Of a stretch of 64,000 nucleotides of DNA, positions 32,938-44,604 are shown in pieces (positions within the stretch are counted from its first letter, which is position 1; the number at the start of each line of letters is the position of its first letter). This DNA comes from Pedinophyceae sp. YPF-701 (taxonomy: Eukaryota > Chlorophyta > Pedinophyceae). The stretch is from assembly GCA_916048055.1 (NCBI GenBank), contig CAJZHL010000005.1, forward strand, positions 124,001-188,000. The letters run 5' to 3'. The notes under the pieces were generated by a model, which was not told the origin of the DNA, did not search any database, and was given only the letters and a program-made list of their open reading frames with translations. The position numbers were made by a program, and so were the translations under genes.

Positions 32938-34883
32938 ATGAGCAGCCGCTACCAGAAGCTCTTCACGATTCCGGACGGGTTCCCGGCCCTCCTGAAGAAC
33001 TTCACGCGCGAGATCCTCCGCGACCAGCCGGAGAACATGTACGAGTACGGCGCGCACTACTTCACCAACCTGCTGCGCGTAGCCGGTGGAGAGCACGACA
33101 TGCTGGCGGAGGAGCCCTCGCTCGACATCGCGAACATGACCGTCGGGGAGCTCGAGGATATCATCAACGAGGTGCGCACCGCGCGGACGCGCCCGCGCGC
33201 CGCGCCCGCCCGGACGGGCGACGTGCGGCGACTTTGTCGCGCATGGCCGGGGCCGGGGGCCGCAGACGCGCGCCGCTGCGCGCGCCTGGCGCGCGATTCC
33301 TCGCGCATTGCACTCTCAGGAGGACGATGGGCGCCCCGGGGCGCGTCGCGGGGCTCTCCGTGGCGCGCAGCGCGCACCGCAGTTGGGCTGTGCGTCACTG
33401 CTGCCCTCCTCGGGCCCTCACGCCCCGCCCTGGGCCGCAGCGGCGTGGTTCCGACGCTCTCCGGGCGCCTCGTTCCCGCGTGCAGATGTTCCGGGAAGCG
33501 GACGAGGACGGCTCGGGGCAGCTGGACCGCCGTGAGTTCAGGCAGGCGCTGGCGTCGGCCAAGCTCGGGCTGACGCGCCGGGAGGTGGACCGCATCATGT
33601 CCGAGGTGGACGACAACGGCGACGGCCTCATTGACTGCCAGGAGTTCCTCCCGCTCGCCATCGACCTGCTGCAGTCGCTCCAGGCGCAGCGCGCCGCCAA
33701 CACGGTCACGGCCGAGAACGAGCAGCGCGCCGCGGCGCGCGCCGAGAGCGCGATGGTCAAGGGCATGACGTCCGAGCAGCTCGAGGCCAAGTGCCTCGCG
33801 ATCTTCAAGCGCGCGGACGTCGACAACAGCGGCACGCTCAGTCGCCGGGAGTTCCGCCAGTCCCTGCAGCAGGCCGACCTGGGCCTCACGCGCAAAGACA
33901 TCAACTCGCTCATGACGCTCGCGGACGTCGACGGCGACGGCTACATCTCCTACACAGGTCCGCCGCCCACAACCCCCCCCCCTCCATGCGCGCCCGCCAG
34001 CGCCTCCGCCGCGCCCTCACCGCCGCCACGCCCCCGCCCGCCGTCCGCAGAGTTCGCCCCGATGGCGCACCGCATCCTCATGGAGCGCCTCGCGGCGGAC
34101 CTCGTCGAGAACGAGGCGTGGGAGTCGTCCAACGCGCTGGCGCAGGCCATGATCAAGTCCTTCCAGCAGCACGACGTGGACGGCACGGGCTCGCTGTCGA
34201 TCAAGCAGATCCGCGCGGTCCTGAACCAGATGAGCAAGGACTGGCTCGGGCTCTCCCGGCTCCAGATCGCCACGCTCATGGCGCTGCCCATCTGTAGCCG
34301 GGAGGGTGCCGACTCCGGCGGCGTGCGGTACGCGACGTTCGCGGCGTCCGCCGCGGAGGCGGTGCGCGGGATGATCAACGTGCAGGAGGCGTCAGAGCGC
34401 GCGAAGGCGGTGAACGACGTGCGGAAGATGCAGGCGGTGAAGTCGCTGCAGTTGCGGGACCCGGGGAGCCTCGCGGAGATCCTGACGCTGACGTTCAAGA
34501 CGGCGGACGCGGACGGGAGCGGGAAGCTGTCGGTGACGGAGGCCACGGAGCTCCTGCAGGGCGTGGGGGCCTCGCAGCTGCGCCTGAGTCAGCCGCAGCT
34601 GCGCGCGATCGTGAACGCGATCGACGACGACGGGTCCGGGCAGATCGACTACGAGGAGTTCGTGAACTTCGCGCTCGAGGTCCTCGGGACGATGGAGGAG
34701 CACGGGGAGAACATCGCGGACCTGTACGACTCCCCCGCGCCGAGCCCGGGGGGGAGTCCGCGCGGGGACGTGTCGCCCGCGCCCGAGGACGAGGCGGCGC
34801 CCGAGGACGAGGCGGCGCCCGAGGAGGAAGAGGAGGCGGCGCCCGAGGAGGAGGCCGGCGAGGAGGGTGAGGAGGAGGGGTGA
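32938..34883 (+). CDS. RIIa-domain EF-hand protein, radial-spoke protein 7-like
   Basis: Exons 32938-33171, 33486-33957 and 34051-34883 give 512 residues. The N-terminus (about residues 12-52; FPALLKNFTREILRDQPEN) is an RIIa dimerisation/docking helix pair as in cAMP-kinase regulatory subunits. About seven EF-hand loops follow, several canonical (DEDGSGQLDRREF, DDNGDGLIDCQEF, DVDNSGTLSRREF, DVDGDGYISY, DADGSGKLSVTEA, DDDGSGQIDYEEF) and one weaker (DVDGTGSLS). An acidic low-complexity tail (PEDEAAPEEEE type) ends it. RIIa plus multiple EF-hands is the architecture of Chlamydomonas radial-spoke protein RSP7, so a calcium-responsive axonemal role is likely. The RSP7 name is inference from architecture. 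Confidence 0.82.
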
Positions 34884-35876
34884 GGGTGACTGCAGAATAG
34901 GGAGCTGTGAATTGAGCGGGAGCGGGTGGGTCGGGGGCGGGGCGGGGCGGTGCGGTCGTGAGGTGGCGTGCTTGCGGTCGGGCCAAGGTTGCGTGCGTGC
35001 GCTGCGCGGGGGCTGCCCGTCGGGCGGCGCAGCCAGTGAGCTGTGCGAAAGAGACGCCGCGCTGGCATGCGTCCCGCCTGCCGCGCGAATGACTTCCAGC
35101 AGAGCGAACGAGCTTGCGAGGGCCGTAGGACACGGCCGGGATAGACTGGCTGCGAGCAACGACGGCAGTGGAGTCCCCCACGTATGAGAGGCTCTGTCAG
35201 ACAAAACTTGTTTCAACTCAACTTCCGGCGAGCCAAGAGAGGAAACGGACGTCGCTGTTTAGATTGCAGGCTGACCTCCAGAGATCCCCGCCGCAGGGTC
35301 CGCTGAACAAGGTCCCACGGGTGCGCTGCTGCTTACAGGCACTGATGCTGCGGCACGCCAGGCGACAATTGCTTGGTTACAGCAGCCGGTGCGCCCGCGA
35401 GCTACCAAGCGGGGGCGGCGGCACAGAGGTTCGTGTAATGGAGCAACTGAGCGGGCGGAGGGTTATTCAGAGACGAGAGTGGTTCTGGAGAAGAAGGGGG
35501 GGACTCAACGTAGCCCTGGTGCAGCAGTCCGTGCGTCCCCGTTGGAGGGGCACGCACGGCCGTCCTCGCGAGCGATTGTAGCATTCCGATCTCTAGCGTT
35601 CTGTCTTTGTTCCGCGGTGGTTGGTTGACGCCGACAGCGTCCGCGCGCAGGCGTCGCGTGTGGCCCGGCAGGCCCGCGACGCCCGCGCGCCGTCAGCGTC
35701 GGCGATGTCAGCGTAGCGCCTCTACTGTGATCCTACTCCGTGATTCGTTGGTGCGTTTCGCGAACGGGGGGAAGAACAAAAGGGGGGGTGTACGCGGGGG
35801 AGTCGTTCCTGGTGCGACCGTCGCCCTCGCGCCGACGGAGCCGCACCCGTCCTGGCGCGCGCCGCCGCGTCCGCCG
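34884..35876. other. Long convergent spacer without a supported gene
   Basis: About 990 bases between two stop codons, unusually long for a convergent pair here. A frame at 35168-35581 (+) lacks an ATG start and has no recognisable domain. No tRNA-like structure found by eye. It could hide a short non-coding RNA or a long 3' UTR. Confidence 0.5.
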
Positions 35877-37097
35877 TCACGCCACCGCCCCGGGGGCGCA
35901 CTCCGCGGTGCGCGCCAGCGCACGCCGCCACGCGGCCTCGTCCAGGACTAGCGCCGGGAAGCTCCACCGCAGCGCCCCGGCGCGGCCCTGCGCGGCCGCC
36001 GCCAGCCGCGACACGTGCGCCGAGCGGCTGGCTTCGGGCAGGCCGCGCAGCAACGCCGCGTGCTGCACTTCGAGCTGCCCGATCAGCTCGGCGACACGCA
36101 CCGGTGCCCCCGCGCCGTGGACGGCGGCCATGCAGCGCAGGATGTTGAAGGAGTTGCGCTCGATGTCGTCCTCGTAGTCCACGAGGTCGTCCCCGATGTC
36201 CACGAGGCGCTCGTCGACGACCAGGAACTGCAGGAGCTGCGGCGACGCTGGCGCGAGGCCGTGCAGGTGCCGGGCGAGGGCGTGGAGGCAGCGGAAGTCG
36301 AAGGACTTGCTCTCGTGCGTGCTGAGGATGGCTGCGTCCGTCAGGACGGACGAGGGCGCGGAGGCCGCGCCCGCGCACGGAAACGCGCCCGGAACGTCGG
36401 CGAGCGCGCGTGCGATCGCCAGTTCGGCGTCCCAGTACGCCAAGCCCGCCGCGAACTCCGCCCGCGCCGTCGCGATCGCGGAGGGTGCCGTGCGCGCCGG
36501 GCGCGGCCCTCCGCTCGGTCCAGCGGGGTCGAGCGCGTCGCCCGTGGGGCACGCCGCAGCCAGGCACGAACGGGCGGCGTCAGCGCAGGCCCCGTACAGC
36601 GCGGGGCGCGTCGGCGTTCCCGCCTTGCAGCAGTCCTCGTTGATCTCGTCCATCTGGTACAGGCAGACCTGCGCGGCGGGGGGCGCACGTCAGCGGCCGT
36701 TGGCGCTTCTTAACTGCCGGCGGCGGCACATGGCCGGTGCGCCCGCGCAGGTGCCCGCGAGCCAGGTCTCGCGCACCTCGAAGAAGACGAGCGTGTCCCA
36801 GTGCTCGAGGAAGTCGATGGGCAGCAGGCCCATGAGCGGGTAGTACGACAGGACGAAATCCTTGACGGTGGACCGCGCCCGGTGCATTGCGCGCCGGCTC
36901 AGCACGGGCAGGAGCTCGGAGCGCGCCGCCTCGATGACCGCGCACTCCGCCCCTACTGCTCCTCCGCGAAAGCGCTTTCCGATGCGCGTGAGCTGCTCCA
37001 CGACCCTCGCGAGATTGGGCGCGGATGCATAGGGCGGCGCGGCGGTGCCGTCCGCGGGGCGTTTGCCCGTCTCCGGGCGGCCCTGCTCGGCCATCAT
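35877..37097 (-). CDS. Conserved-looking all-helical protein of unknown function
   Basis: Two exons: about 36741-37097 and 35877-36668, roughly 382 residues from the ATG at 37097 (the ATG at 37268 would extend it in frame). Exon 1 has FVLSYYPLMGLLPIDFLEHW followed by TLVFFEVRETW. Exon 2 starts VCLYQMDEINEDCC and includes LLQFLVVDERLVDIGDDLVD followed by YEDDIERNSFNILR. The alternating hydrophobic/charged pattern looks coding and conserved. The Asp-rich DIGDDLVDYEDD recalls metal-binding motifs of isoprenoid-synthase-fold enzymes, but this is only a resemblance. The donor of the single intron is unclear: no GT is in phase, and a GC donor (GGC|GCACCG) is the best candidate. Function not assigned. 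Confidence 0.6.
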
Positions 37098-37514
37098 GCG
37101 GGAAGAGGGCGACGCGGCACCGCGACTGAACGGAGCGTCGCGTGCGACGCGGAAAAGCGGCTTGCGTGGTGAGACAGTTGCGGGCGGGTGCGGTCCAGCG
37201 AAGCCATCGGACGCCGCGCAGGGCGTGTCCGAAGGCAGTGCTTGGACCCCGCGGCACGCCGCGCCCATTCTCGCGTGAAAGCAGGCGACACGCAGCGCGT
37301 GACGCGCGCGCTAGAGGTCTCACTATGACGCCTCCCCGCCCGCCCTCGTGCCGCCCCGTCGAAGGGGACCCGCCACGGACTCGGCGCGTCATAGCTCAGT
37401 TCGTGCTTGAAGAGGCCTTCGCGCCTGATTTGACTCGCGGAACGGCGCCCGTCGTCGCGTGCGGAGGGCTCTTGGACCAGGGGTGAGGCGAGCGGCCGCT
37501 CGCGGCGCGCGAGG
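37098..37514. other. Divergent promoter spacer (unknown gene / hybrid kinase)
   Basis: About 420 bases between divergent starts. It may contain coding sequence for a longer N-terminus of the minus-strand gene (ATG at 37268). No other feature seen. Confidence 0.45.
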
Positions 37515-40500
37515 ATGGGCATCTTCACGGGCCCCCCCGTGGAGGCCAAGCCCTCGGTGTTCGTCATGAACGCATTCGCGTCCGCATCCATAGACGACCC
37601 CGCCGACGGTGAGCCCCCAAGCCACCGTGCTCCCTGCTCCCCGCACCACCCCCGTCCTGCCCGCCTCCCCAACACCATCCCCTCAACGCCATCTCTCCGA
37701 CTCTGCCCTACCGACAACGACGTCGCCCTGCGCAACGACAGCGCCGAACCCCCCCATCGCCCACCGTCACCGTCACGTCTCTGCTGCGCGGTCCCCTCCG
37801 CGCACCGCCGCTCCACGAACCCCGGCCTCCGCCCCCTCGCCGATGCCCGCGACGTCGCCGCACGGCATCGCCGGCCTCGGACGCCGCGTCGCACGCGCCC
37901 CCCCCCCGTGGCGCGCGGCACCCACACACGCACGCGCCGCCCAGGCGCCCGGCCCCGCGGCGGCGAGCACGAGCGCTCGTCCCGCAGTCTCACCGGCGCC
38001 GTGCCGGGGCCGCTCGCTGCAGAGAGCAAGCCTCACACGGAGCACTCGTATGAGGACGATTTGGACGCGTCGCCAATGGATGACCACCCGACGCTGCTCA
38101 GTGCCTTCGGAGGTGCGCTGCCCGCCGTTTGCGGGGATCCCGGTGGCCGGGCGCCCCCTGGCCGGTGTCTCCTGATCACAAGCGCTTGTCCGCGGATCGG
38201 ACGGCCGCCGAAGTGGCGGCCTCGCGAGCCGCGCGGCGCGAGGGGGGCTCCGGAGAGTATCACGCCCCGTCTGGCTGGGCGCTGCGGGTTTGGCGCCATT
38301 TTCGCGACCGAGCCTGCTGCTCTCTGGGCTGTCTGGCGGACCATCGCGCCGCCCACAGGTCTCACGCCGCGAGAGCCCGGTGCAGACGGGCAGTGCAGCT
38401 CAGGCTGAGCTGGGGCCCAGCGCTCACACGCCGCCCAAAGCGGCTTGATCCGTTCTTCTCTGTACTTCAGCGCACGTGTGCGCCTTCCTCGTGCGCCCCG
38501 AGCGCGCCCTTGATGGCCCTCGGCACGTCTGTGCACTGCAGACAACACCAACGGGGAGGACCTGCGCGAGACCGAACTGGACGAATCGAAGATCCAGCAG
38601 GATATGCTGCCCTCGAACTCCGCCATCCAGACCGACCGCCTCATCCTCCGCTTCAAGTGCGCCCCCCTGCGCCCCCAACCCCTCCAGCCCACACACCCCG
38701 CCTCGCGCCCCGCTCCCGCGCCCTCGCACCGCGAATCCGCCCCGCACCGCCCGCTGACATCCGTTCTCGCCACCTCGGCACGTGTGTTCCCGCAGAGACC
38801 CGAACGTCGAGGACCAGTACCTGGCAGAGGTGGCGTCCCGGCGCTGGCCCGTCCTGATGCTCATCATGATCTTCGACACCTCGTCCTTCGTCTTCCGCTT
38901 CATCTCCAAGGCCACGAAACCCGGCTCCTCCGTCCGCGACCTGGTCCGACCCCACCCAACACCCCCCCCACACACAAACAACACCCAAACATCCCTCACA
39001 CCCCCGCCTCACCACGCAACCCCCCCGCCCCTCGCGCAGCTCGAGTCCTTCATGCAGCAGCTCACGAACATGACCCTCCTCTACATGTTCCTCGGCATGA
39101 TCTACCTCTGGGCGCGGCGCCACAAGGGCCGCGTGTCGCGGCAGGAGGAGCTGGTGCTGTCGTCGATCATGGCGCTCGCGATCACCTGCCTCCTGCTCAA
39201 CATGTCGAACAGCCAGGACTACGTCCTCTTCGCCTTCTTCCTGATCTGCATCACGACGTTCATGCAGATCCGGTGGTGGGTGGGGTCGCTGTGTTTGCTC
39301 GGGCCAACCGCGCTCGCGGTGCACTGGATCGGCACGGGGCGGCTGTTCCAGAAGGACGGGCGCAACGTGCGCGACCACATCATCATGGCGTTCATGGTCG
39401 GCGCGCTGATGTCGTACCTGGCGGAGACGTACCGGCGGCAGATGTTTGCCAACCACAAGCTGGCCGCGCACCTGGCCGCGAAGGAGCTGATGCAGGCGCG
39501 CGCGCGGATCCTCGCGCAGCGGCAGCTCACGCTCGCGCAGCAGGAGGCGGCGTCGCGGCAGGTCACCATTGAGCGCGAGCAGGCGGCGAACGAGGCGAAG
39601 AGCGAGTTCATGTCGCTCATGTGCCACGAGGTCCGCACGCCGCTCAACGGCTGCCTCGCGTCCGCGGAGATGCTCCTCGAGAGCGCGCTGGGCGAGGAGC
39701 AGTTCGAGCTGGCCAACACCATTCGTGTTTCCGGGTCTATCCTGCTCTCCACGGTCTCCAACTTCCTGGACTTCTTCAAGATGGAGGCCGGGAAGCAGCT
39801 CGACATCGTCCGCCGCGAGGTCGACCTCCACGAGCTCGTCAACGACGTGCACCTCATCATCGACGCCATGATCGACCGCGAGGGGTCCGTGAAGCTGCTC
39901 AAGCCCGACACGCTGGGGCTCCCGCCCGTGATGTCGGACCCGGACCGGCTGCGCGGGATCCTGCTCAACTTGATGACGAACGCGGTCAAGTTCACCAAGC
40001 AGGGGCACATCTTCGTGCGGGTGCGCGTGGTGCGGCAGGGGCAGTTCCCCATCCCGGAGGACGCAGTGGACGAGCGGTCGGAGGAGGACGAGGAGCCCGA
40101 GCAGGCGGAGATGGCGATGCGGCACTCGTACATCTGCAAGGTGAGCACCCAGCCCCGCTGCGCAAGTCTAGAACAACGAAAGAGACGATGTGTCATGCGA
40201 GGGGGGGACGCCATTGTGCAGTGCGCGGCCCGGGACAGCAGGAGCCTGTGTGCATCTGGCTCGCTGCACGCGAGCCCATGGCCGCCAGCGAGCGCACGCT
40301 GTCGCGCAGTGACGTCAGCCTGTCCGCCGCTCACCTCCGTCACCTCACACTGTGTACCCCGAAGCAAGCGAACAGCCATACGCGCATCCGTCGGCCCGGT
40401 CCGCCCGCTGGGGCGCCATCCACCGCCGCGAGCACACCGAACCACCGCATCCCTGTGCGTGTGTGCTCTATTTCCGCAGATCCCCCAGGACGAGGAGAAC

Positions 40501-43122
40501 AACGGGATGCGCGGGCGCGAGTCCATCACGCTGCCCTCGCGGCGGCACAAGCAGGGCTCGTTCATGAAGCGTCCGTCGATGCAGGTCGTCCGCGAGATGC
40601 GCGGGCAGAAGTCGATGGACAACAACCGCCTGCCCAGCAACGCGCCGGGCGGCGCGGCGCGGCGCGGCGCCCTCACGCGCGTCAGCGAGGGCTCCGAGAA
40701 GGAGTCCTTCGCCGCGGCCGGCAACTCGGGCCGCGGGCCCTCGCGCACGCCCTCGGGCCGCGCCACCGTCGCCCGCCACACTGGCAACGCCAGCGTCGGC
40801 ACACCGCACTCCAACAGCCACCACCGGCTCTCCACGCGGTCCGTGCTCGACGCCGCAGACGAGCAGGCGTCCGCGCACAGCGCAGACGCGTGCGCGAACA
40901 GCGCAACCGGCAGCGCAACGCCGGCGGCCAACGGCACGGCGAATACGTCCACCACGGAGGCCGGCGAGCCGGACCGGAACAGCAAGGGCTCGTCGCGGCG
41001 CGCGTACGCGATGTCCGTGCCGCGCGACTCCGAGGACAGCACGTACTGGCTGATCTTCGAGGTGGAGGACACGGGGCGCGGCATCGCCCCCGGGGGACTC
41101 AGAAACCTGTTCAAGGACTTCGTGCAGGGCTCCGAGGCCGAGATGCAGCGCCCGCGCGAGACCGGCGGCACGGGCCTCGGCCTCAGCATCTGTTCCAAGC
41201 AAGTCAACTTCCTGGGCGGGCGCATTGGTGCGCACTCCAAGCTGGGCGCGGGGTCCACGTTCTGGTTCAACGTGCCGCTCTCGCTGCCGTCGTCGCAGCG
41301 CGACAAGTGGACCTTCAAGCGGTACCTCGGGGAGCGCGCCGCGGCGCTTCCGTCCGGGCGGAAGTCGATCGACCGCTCGGAGCGGGAGGTGTTTACGCCA
41401 ATCACGACGCGGGCGTCGCTGCGCGCCGCGCAGCAGTACAGCCGGCGGAGCATCGACGGGATCAAGCGGCGCTCGCAGGACGTGAGCGGCAGTCTGTCGG
41501 ACGCGCCCGGGTCGCTCGCGGGCGGCCTGATTCCGCTACCGACTCTGGCGCCGCACGTGCTGTCGCCGACGGGCCGCGCGAGCATCCAGCGGCGGTCGCT
41601 GGACCGGTACTCGATCGAGCAGGCGCGCATGGTGATCAACAACACCGCGGGGCGCGGGTTCGATCCGGGCGCGATGCAAATCGCGCACACGTCGTCGCTG
41701 TACGGCATGTCGGCCTCGCGCGCGACGGCCCTGCCCGACACGGGCAAGCTCGCGCCGCCGCCGGCTGTCGCGGCGGCGCAGGAGGCGCAGCGCGCGGCGG
41801 TCGCGACCCAGGCGGCGTTCGACGCTTGGAAACAGTGCGCGCCGTCGCCGCGCAGCCGGGACGACCGCGCTTCCGAGGAGGCGCGCGAAAGCAACCTGCC
41901 GCCGCTGTCGCGCGTGAGCGAGTCCGCGGAGGAGAACGCGGAGCAGCTTGAGAGCATCTGCGAGGCGATCAGCGGCCTCCCGCAGCAGCTGCGCAGCGAG
42001 GTGTTCTCGCACCTCGGACAGCAGCTCAAGTGCCTGCCCGTGCCGCTGCTGCGCCGGCACCGCTCGGAGAGCCTCAGCAAGATCATGCTGCAGCAGCCCG
42101 GCCACGCGCTCGCGGGGATCGGCGAGGAGGAGGCGGCGGAGCGACAGGGTAGCGAGTCTGGCTCCTGGTCGCGCCCGGGGGCCGGGAAAGGCTCGGTGTT
42201 CAACGCGGAGGCGCACGGGGACGCCGCGCAGAGCGCGCGCGTCGCGAGGTTCGGCGAGGGCGCGGACTCGTCCGAACACAGCCACAAGGGCAAGGGCAGC
42301 AAATCTGAATCCCTCGACCTGCGCGCGCCGAGCCTGACGTTCCCGAGCGTCGAGCGCGTGGACAGCGTCGAGAACATCGACAAGTACGCGCAGGAGCTCC
42401 GCGCGGGCCAGCCCGAGCGCGAGCGCAGCGCGCCTGCCGTCCCGCCGTCGCCGTTCAAGCCCGCGGCGCCGTCGGCTTCGGTCCCGGCGTCGCCGAGCGC
42501 CGCGGCGCCGATCGCGTTCCGGCGTACGACGGGCGGCGGGGGCTCCGGGAACCACTGGGGCGCGCACGGCAGCTCTCACCGCGAGGCCCGCCCGTCGACG
42601 TCTGGGCACGGCAACCCCTCGAGCCGGCCGCGGAACTCGTCCGGAACGCTGCTGTCGCTCGACAGGGACCCGAGCTTCATCAGCGTGGACGTGTCGAACC
42701 ACAGCAGGAACTCGGTGGGTTCGGAGAGCGACTTGAAGGGTCTGAAGGTGCTCCTGGTCGAAGACAACCACATCAACCAGAAGGTGGCGTGCAAGCTGAT
42801 CAAGCAGATGGGGATCGACTGCGACGTGGTGCAGAACGGGCAGGAGGCCGTGGACCGGCTGAGCGACGGCGCCGGGGGGGGGTATGACGTGGTGTTGATG
42901 GACATGCTAATGCCCGTGATGGGGGGGCTGCGGGCGACGGAGGTGCTGCGGGAGAAGGGCATCAAGCTGCCCGTGCTCGCGATGACGGCCAACGCGAGCG
43001 ACAAGGATCGCGACGCGTGCCGCGGGGTCGGCATGGACGGCTTCGTCTCCAAGCCCGTGCTGAAGAGCAGCCTGAGCAAGGCGCTGCTCGGGGTCATCCA
43101 CAACCAGGGGTGGGTCGAGTGA
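37515..43122 (+). CDS. Membrane-bound hybrid sensor histidine kinase
   Basis: Exons 37515-37608, 38023-38112, 38542-38656, 38796-38943, 39040-40140 and 40480-43122 give 1,396 residues. An acidic N-terminus precedes about six membrane spans (for example VLMLIMIF, LLYMFLGMIYLW, YVLFAFFLICITTF). A coiled-coil signalling helix leads to the HisKA domain (FMSLMCHEVRTPLNG, phospho-acceptor His345). The ATPase domain has the N box (NLMTNAVKF), G1 (DTGRGIAP) and G2 (GTGLGLSI). After a long Ser/Arg-rich linker the receiver domain (LKVLLVEDNHINQ ... VLMDMLMPVMGG, phospho-acceptor Asp1324, Lys in FVSKPV) closes the protein. All catalytic motifs are present. About 245 residues separate the N and G1 boxes, far more than usual. 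The signal sensed is unknown; no PAS, GAF or CHASE domain is seen. The exon 4 donor (CTG|gtccga) is uncertain. Confidence 0.9.
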
Positions 43123-43295
43123 GAGCCAAAACGACGCTGATTGATTGCACGATACGTTCATTGCTCTGCACGGCGCCAGCTGCGCACGCCACCCGCGCTG
43201 CGACAGAGAGTGGACGCGCGCTGCCAAGATTGCGCTGCCGACCGCGGCGGCACAGTGTAACACGCTCCCAGGCCTGTCCGCGCCTGTGCGGCGCC

Positions 43296-43321
43296 CAGCC
43301 AGCCAGCCAGCCAGTCAGTCA
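43296..43321. repeat. CAGC/CAGT tetranucleotide microsatellite over the transaldolase stop
   Basis: Four CAGC-type units followed by CAGT units (cagccagccagcc...cagtcagtca). The TGA stop of the minus-strand transaldolase gene (43315-43317) lies inside the repeat. Confidence 0.8.
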
Positions 43322-44604
43322 TACGCGCCCCCGTCCCTGGCGCACTGCTCGAACTCCGCCGCCGCCGCGTTCGTCAGCGGGTCCGCGTACATCGCCTCTG
43401 CGACGGCCGCGCCGAGCGTGAACGTGTTGCACCCGTGCGCCGCCAGCTCCGTCACCTCGCGCAGGTTCCGCACCGAGGCCACCAACAGCCGCATCTCCGA
43501 CCCGGCGTTGTCGATGATCTCCTGCATCTGCATGCACGACACCATCCCGTCGCGGCCCGCGTCGTTCATGCGGCCCAGGTACGGCGCCGCGTAGCTCGCG
43601 CCCACCGCCGCCGCCGCCACCACCTGGTGCGGCGCGTACACACCCGTCATGGTGATCGGGACGCCCTCCTCGATCAGCCGCGACGCCGCGGTCAGGCCCC
43701 TGGCCGTGATGGGCACCTTGACAACGATCTCCATGTCACCCACGCCCATGGCCCCCAACAGCTGACCGTTGCCCACCATGTCTTCCACCGACTCCCCCCA
43801 CGTCTGCGCCGACGAACGCACCGACATCAAACGCAGCATTCAGGGCCCGGCGGCGCGCTTTCGATCGATTGTTGCACGTGGCAGCACGCTCAGACAGGGT
43901 CGTGCCACCACGTGCGATGCAATGGTCGTGGGATGGGGGTGGCGGCGTGCCTGGAGCTGCAGCTCCTCCGCCCCGAGCGCGTGCGCGTCGAGCGCGAGCT
44001 TCTTCAGCGTCTCGAAGTTGCACTTGACGCCGCAGCGCTGCAGAATCAGAGGGTTGGTGGTGATCCCGTACCACACCCCTGCACGCGGGAAGCCGAGGGG
44101 GTTGAAAGGTCGGGGGCGCGGTGCTGGGTCTGGGGTGTTGCGCGCCGCGAGATGACTGTCCGCTCGCAGGCAGCGTCGTCAGGGCCAGATCTACGTGCGA
44201 CGAGGGAGCGCCGCACTTTGATGTGCCGACTAGGGGTGAGGCGCACCTGTGGGCATGTAGGTCTTCCACAGGTCGGTGTCGGCGGTGTCCAGGAAGAGCC
44301 GGACCGCGCCGCGGTTCGCGGCGACCTGCGCTTCGGGCCACGCCGGCGCAGTGAGGGCATGCCTCGCGAGCCAAGCTGCGCTTGTCAGATGGGGCAGGAC
44401 GGGGGGGCGCACCAGCCCGTCGAGGTCGTCGAGGATGATCGTATCTTCGCTGCGCGGCTCCTCATGGGAGTGGTGGTGCGAGCGGGCGCGGATGCAGCGC
44501 CGTTGGAAGCCCCGGGGCTTGCGTTGCCGGGAGCTACATCGTGGGACCGGGGCGCTGGGTGGGGATGACGCCGACCCGAGAGCGCAGGAACGGCCTGTCG
44601 ACAT
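43315..44604 (-). CDS. TAL: Transaldolase (small, plastid-targeted type)
   Basis: Transfers a dihydroxyacetone unit between sugar phosphates in the pentose phosphate pathway. Exons 44413-44604, 44247-44325, 43951-44078 and 43315-43803 give 295 residues. The N-terminus (MSTGRSCALGS, then Arg-rich) looks like a transit peptide, suggesting a plastid location. The catalytic domain shows LFLDTADTDLWKTYMPTG, GVWYGITTNPLILQ, the Schiff-base lysine in MEIVVKVPITARG and YAAPYLGRMNDAG. Length and motifs fit the short transaldolase/fructose-6-phosphate aldolase branch. Intron 3 begins CAG|GCACGC, the same hexamer as in SAS-6. No GT is available nearby, and the junction gives ELQLQTWGESVEDM in frame. Upstream exon 1 is the least certain part. 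Confidence 0.87.

Noticed and set aside
35168-35581. 137-codon plus-strand frame in the long convergent spacer
   Set aside because: Starts with GTG, has no domain and no splice partners; kept as spacer.
39219-42458. 1,079-codon open frame on the minus strand opposite the hybrid kinase
   Set aside because: Antisense to well-defined kinase and receiver motifs; Ser/Arg/Cys-rich artefact of high GC.
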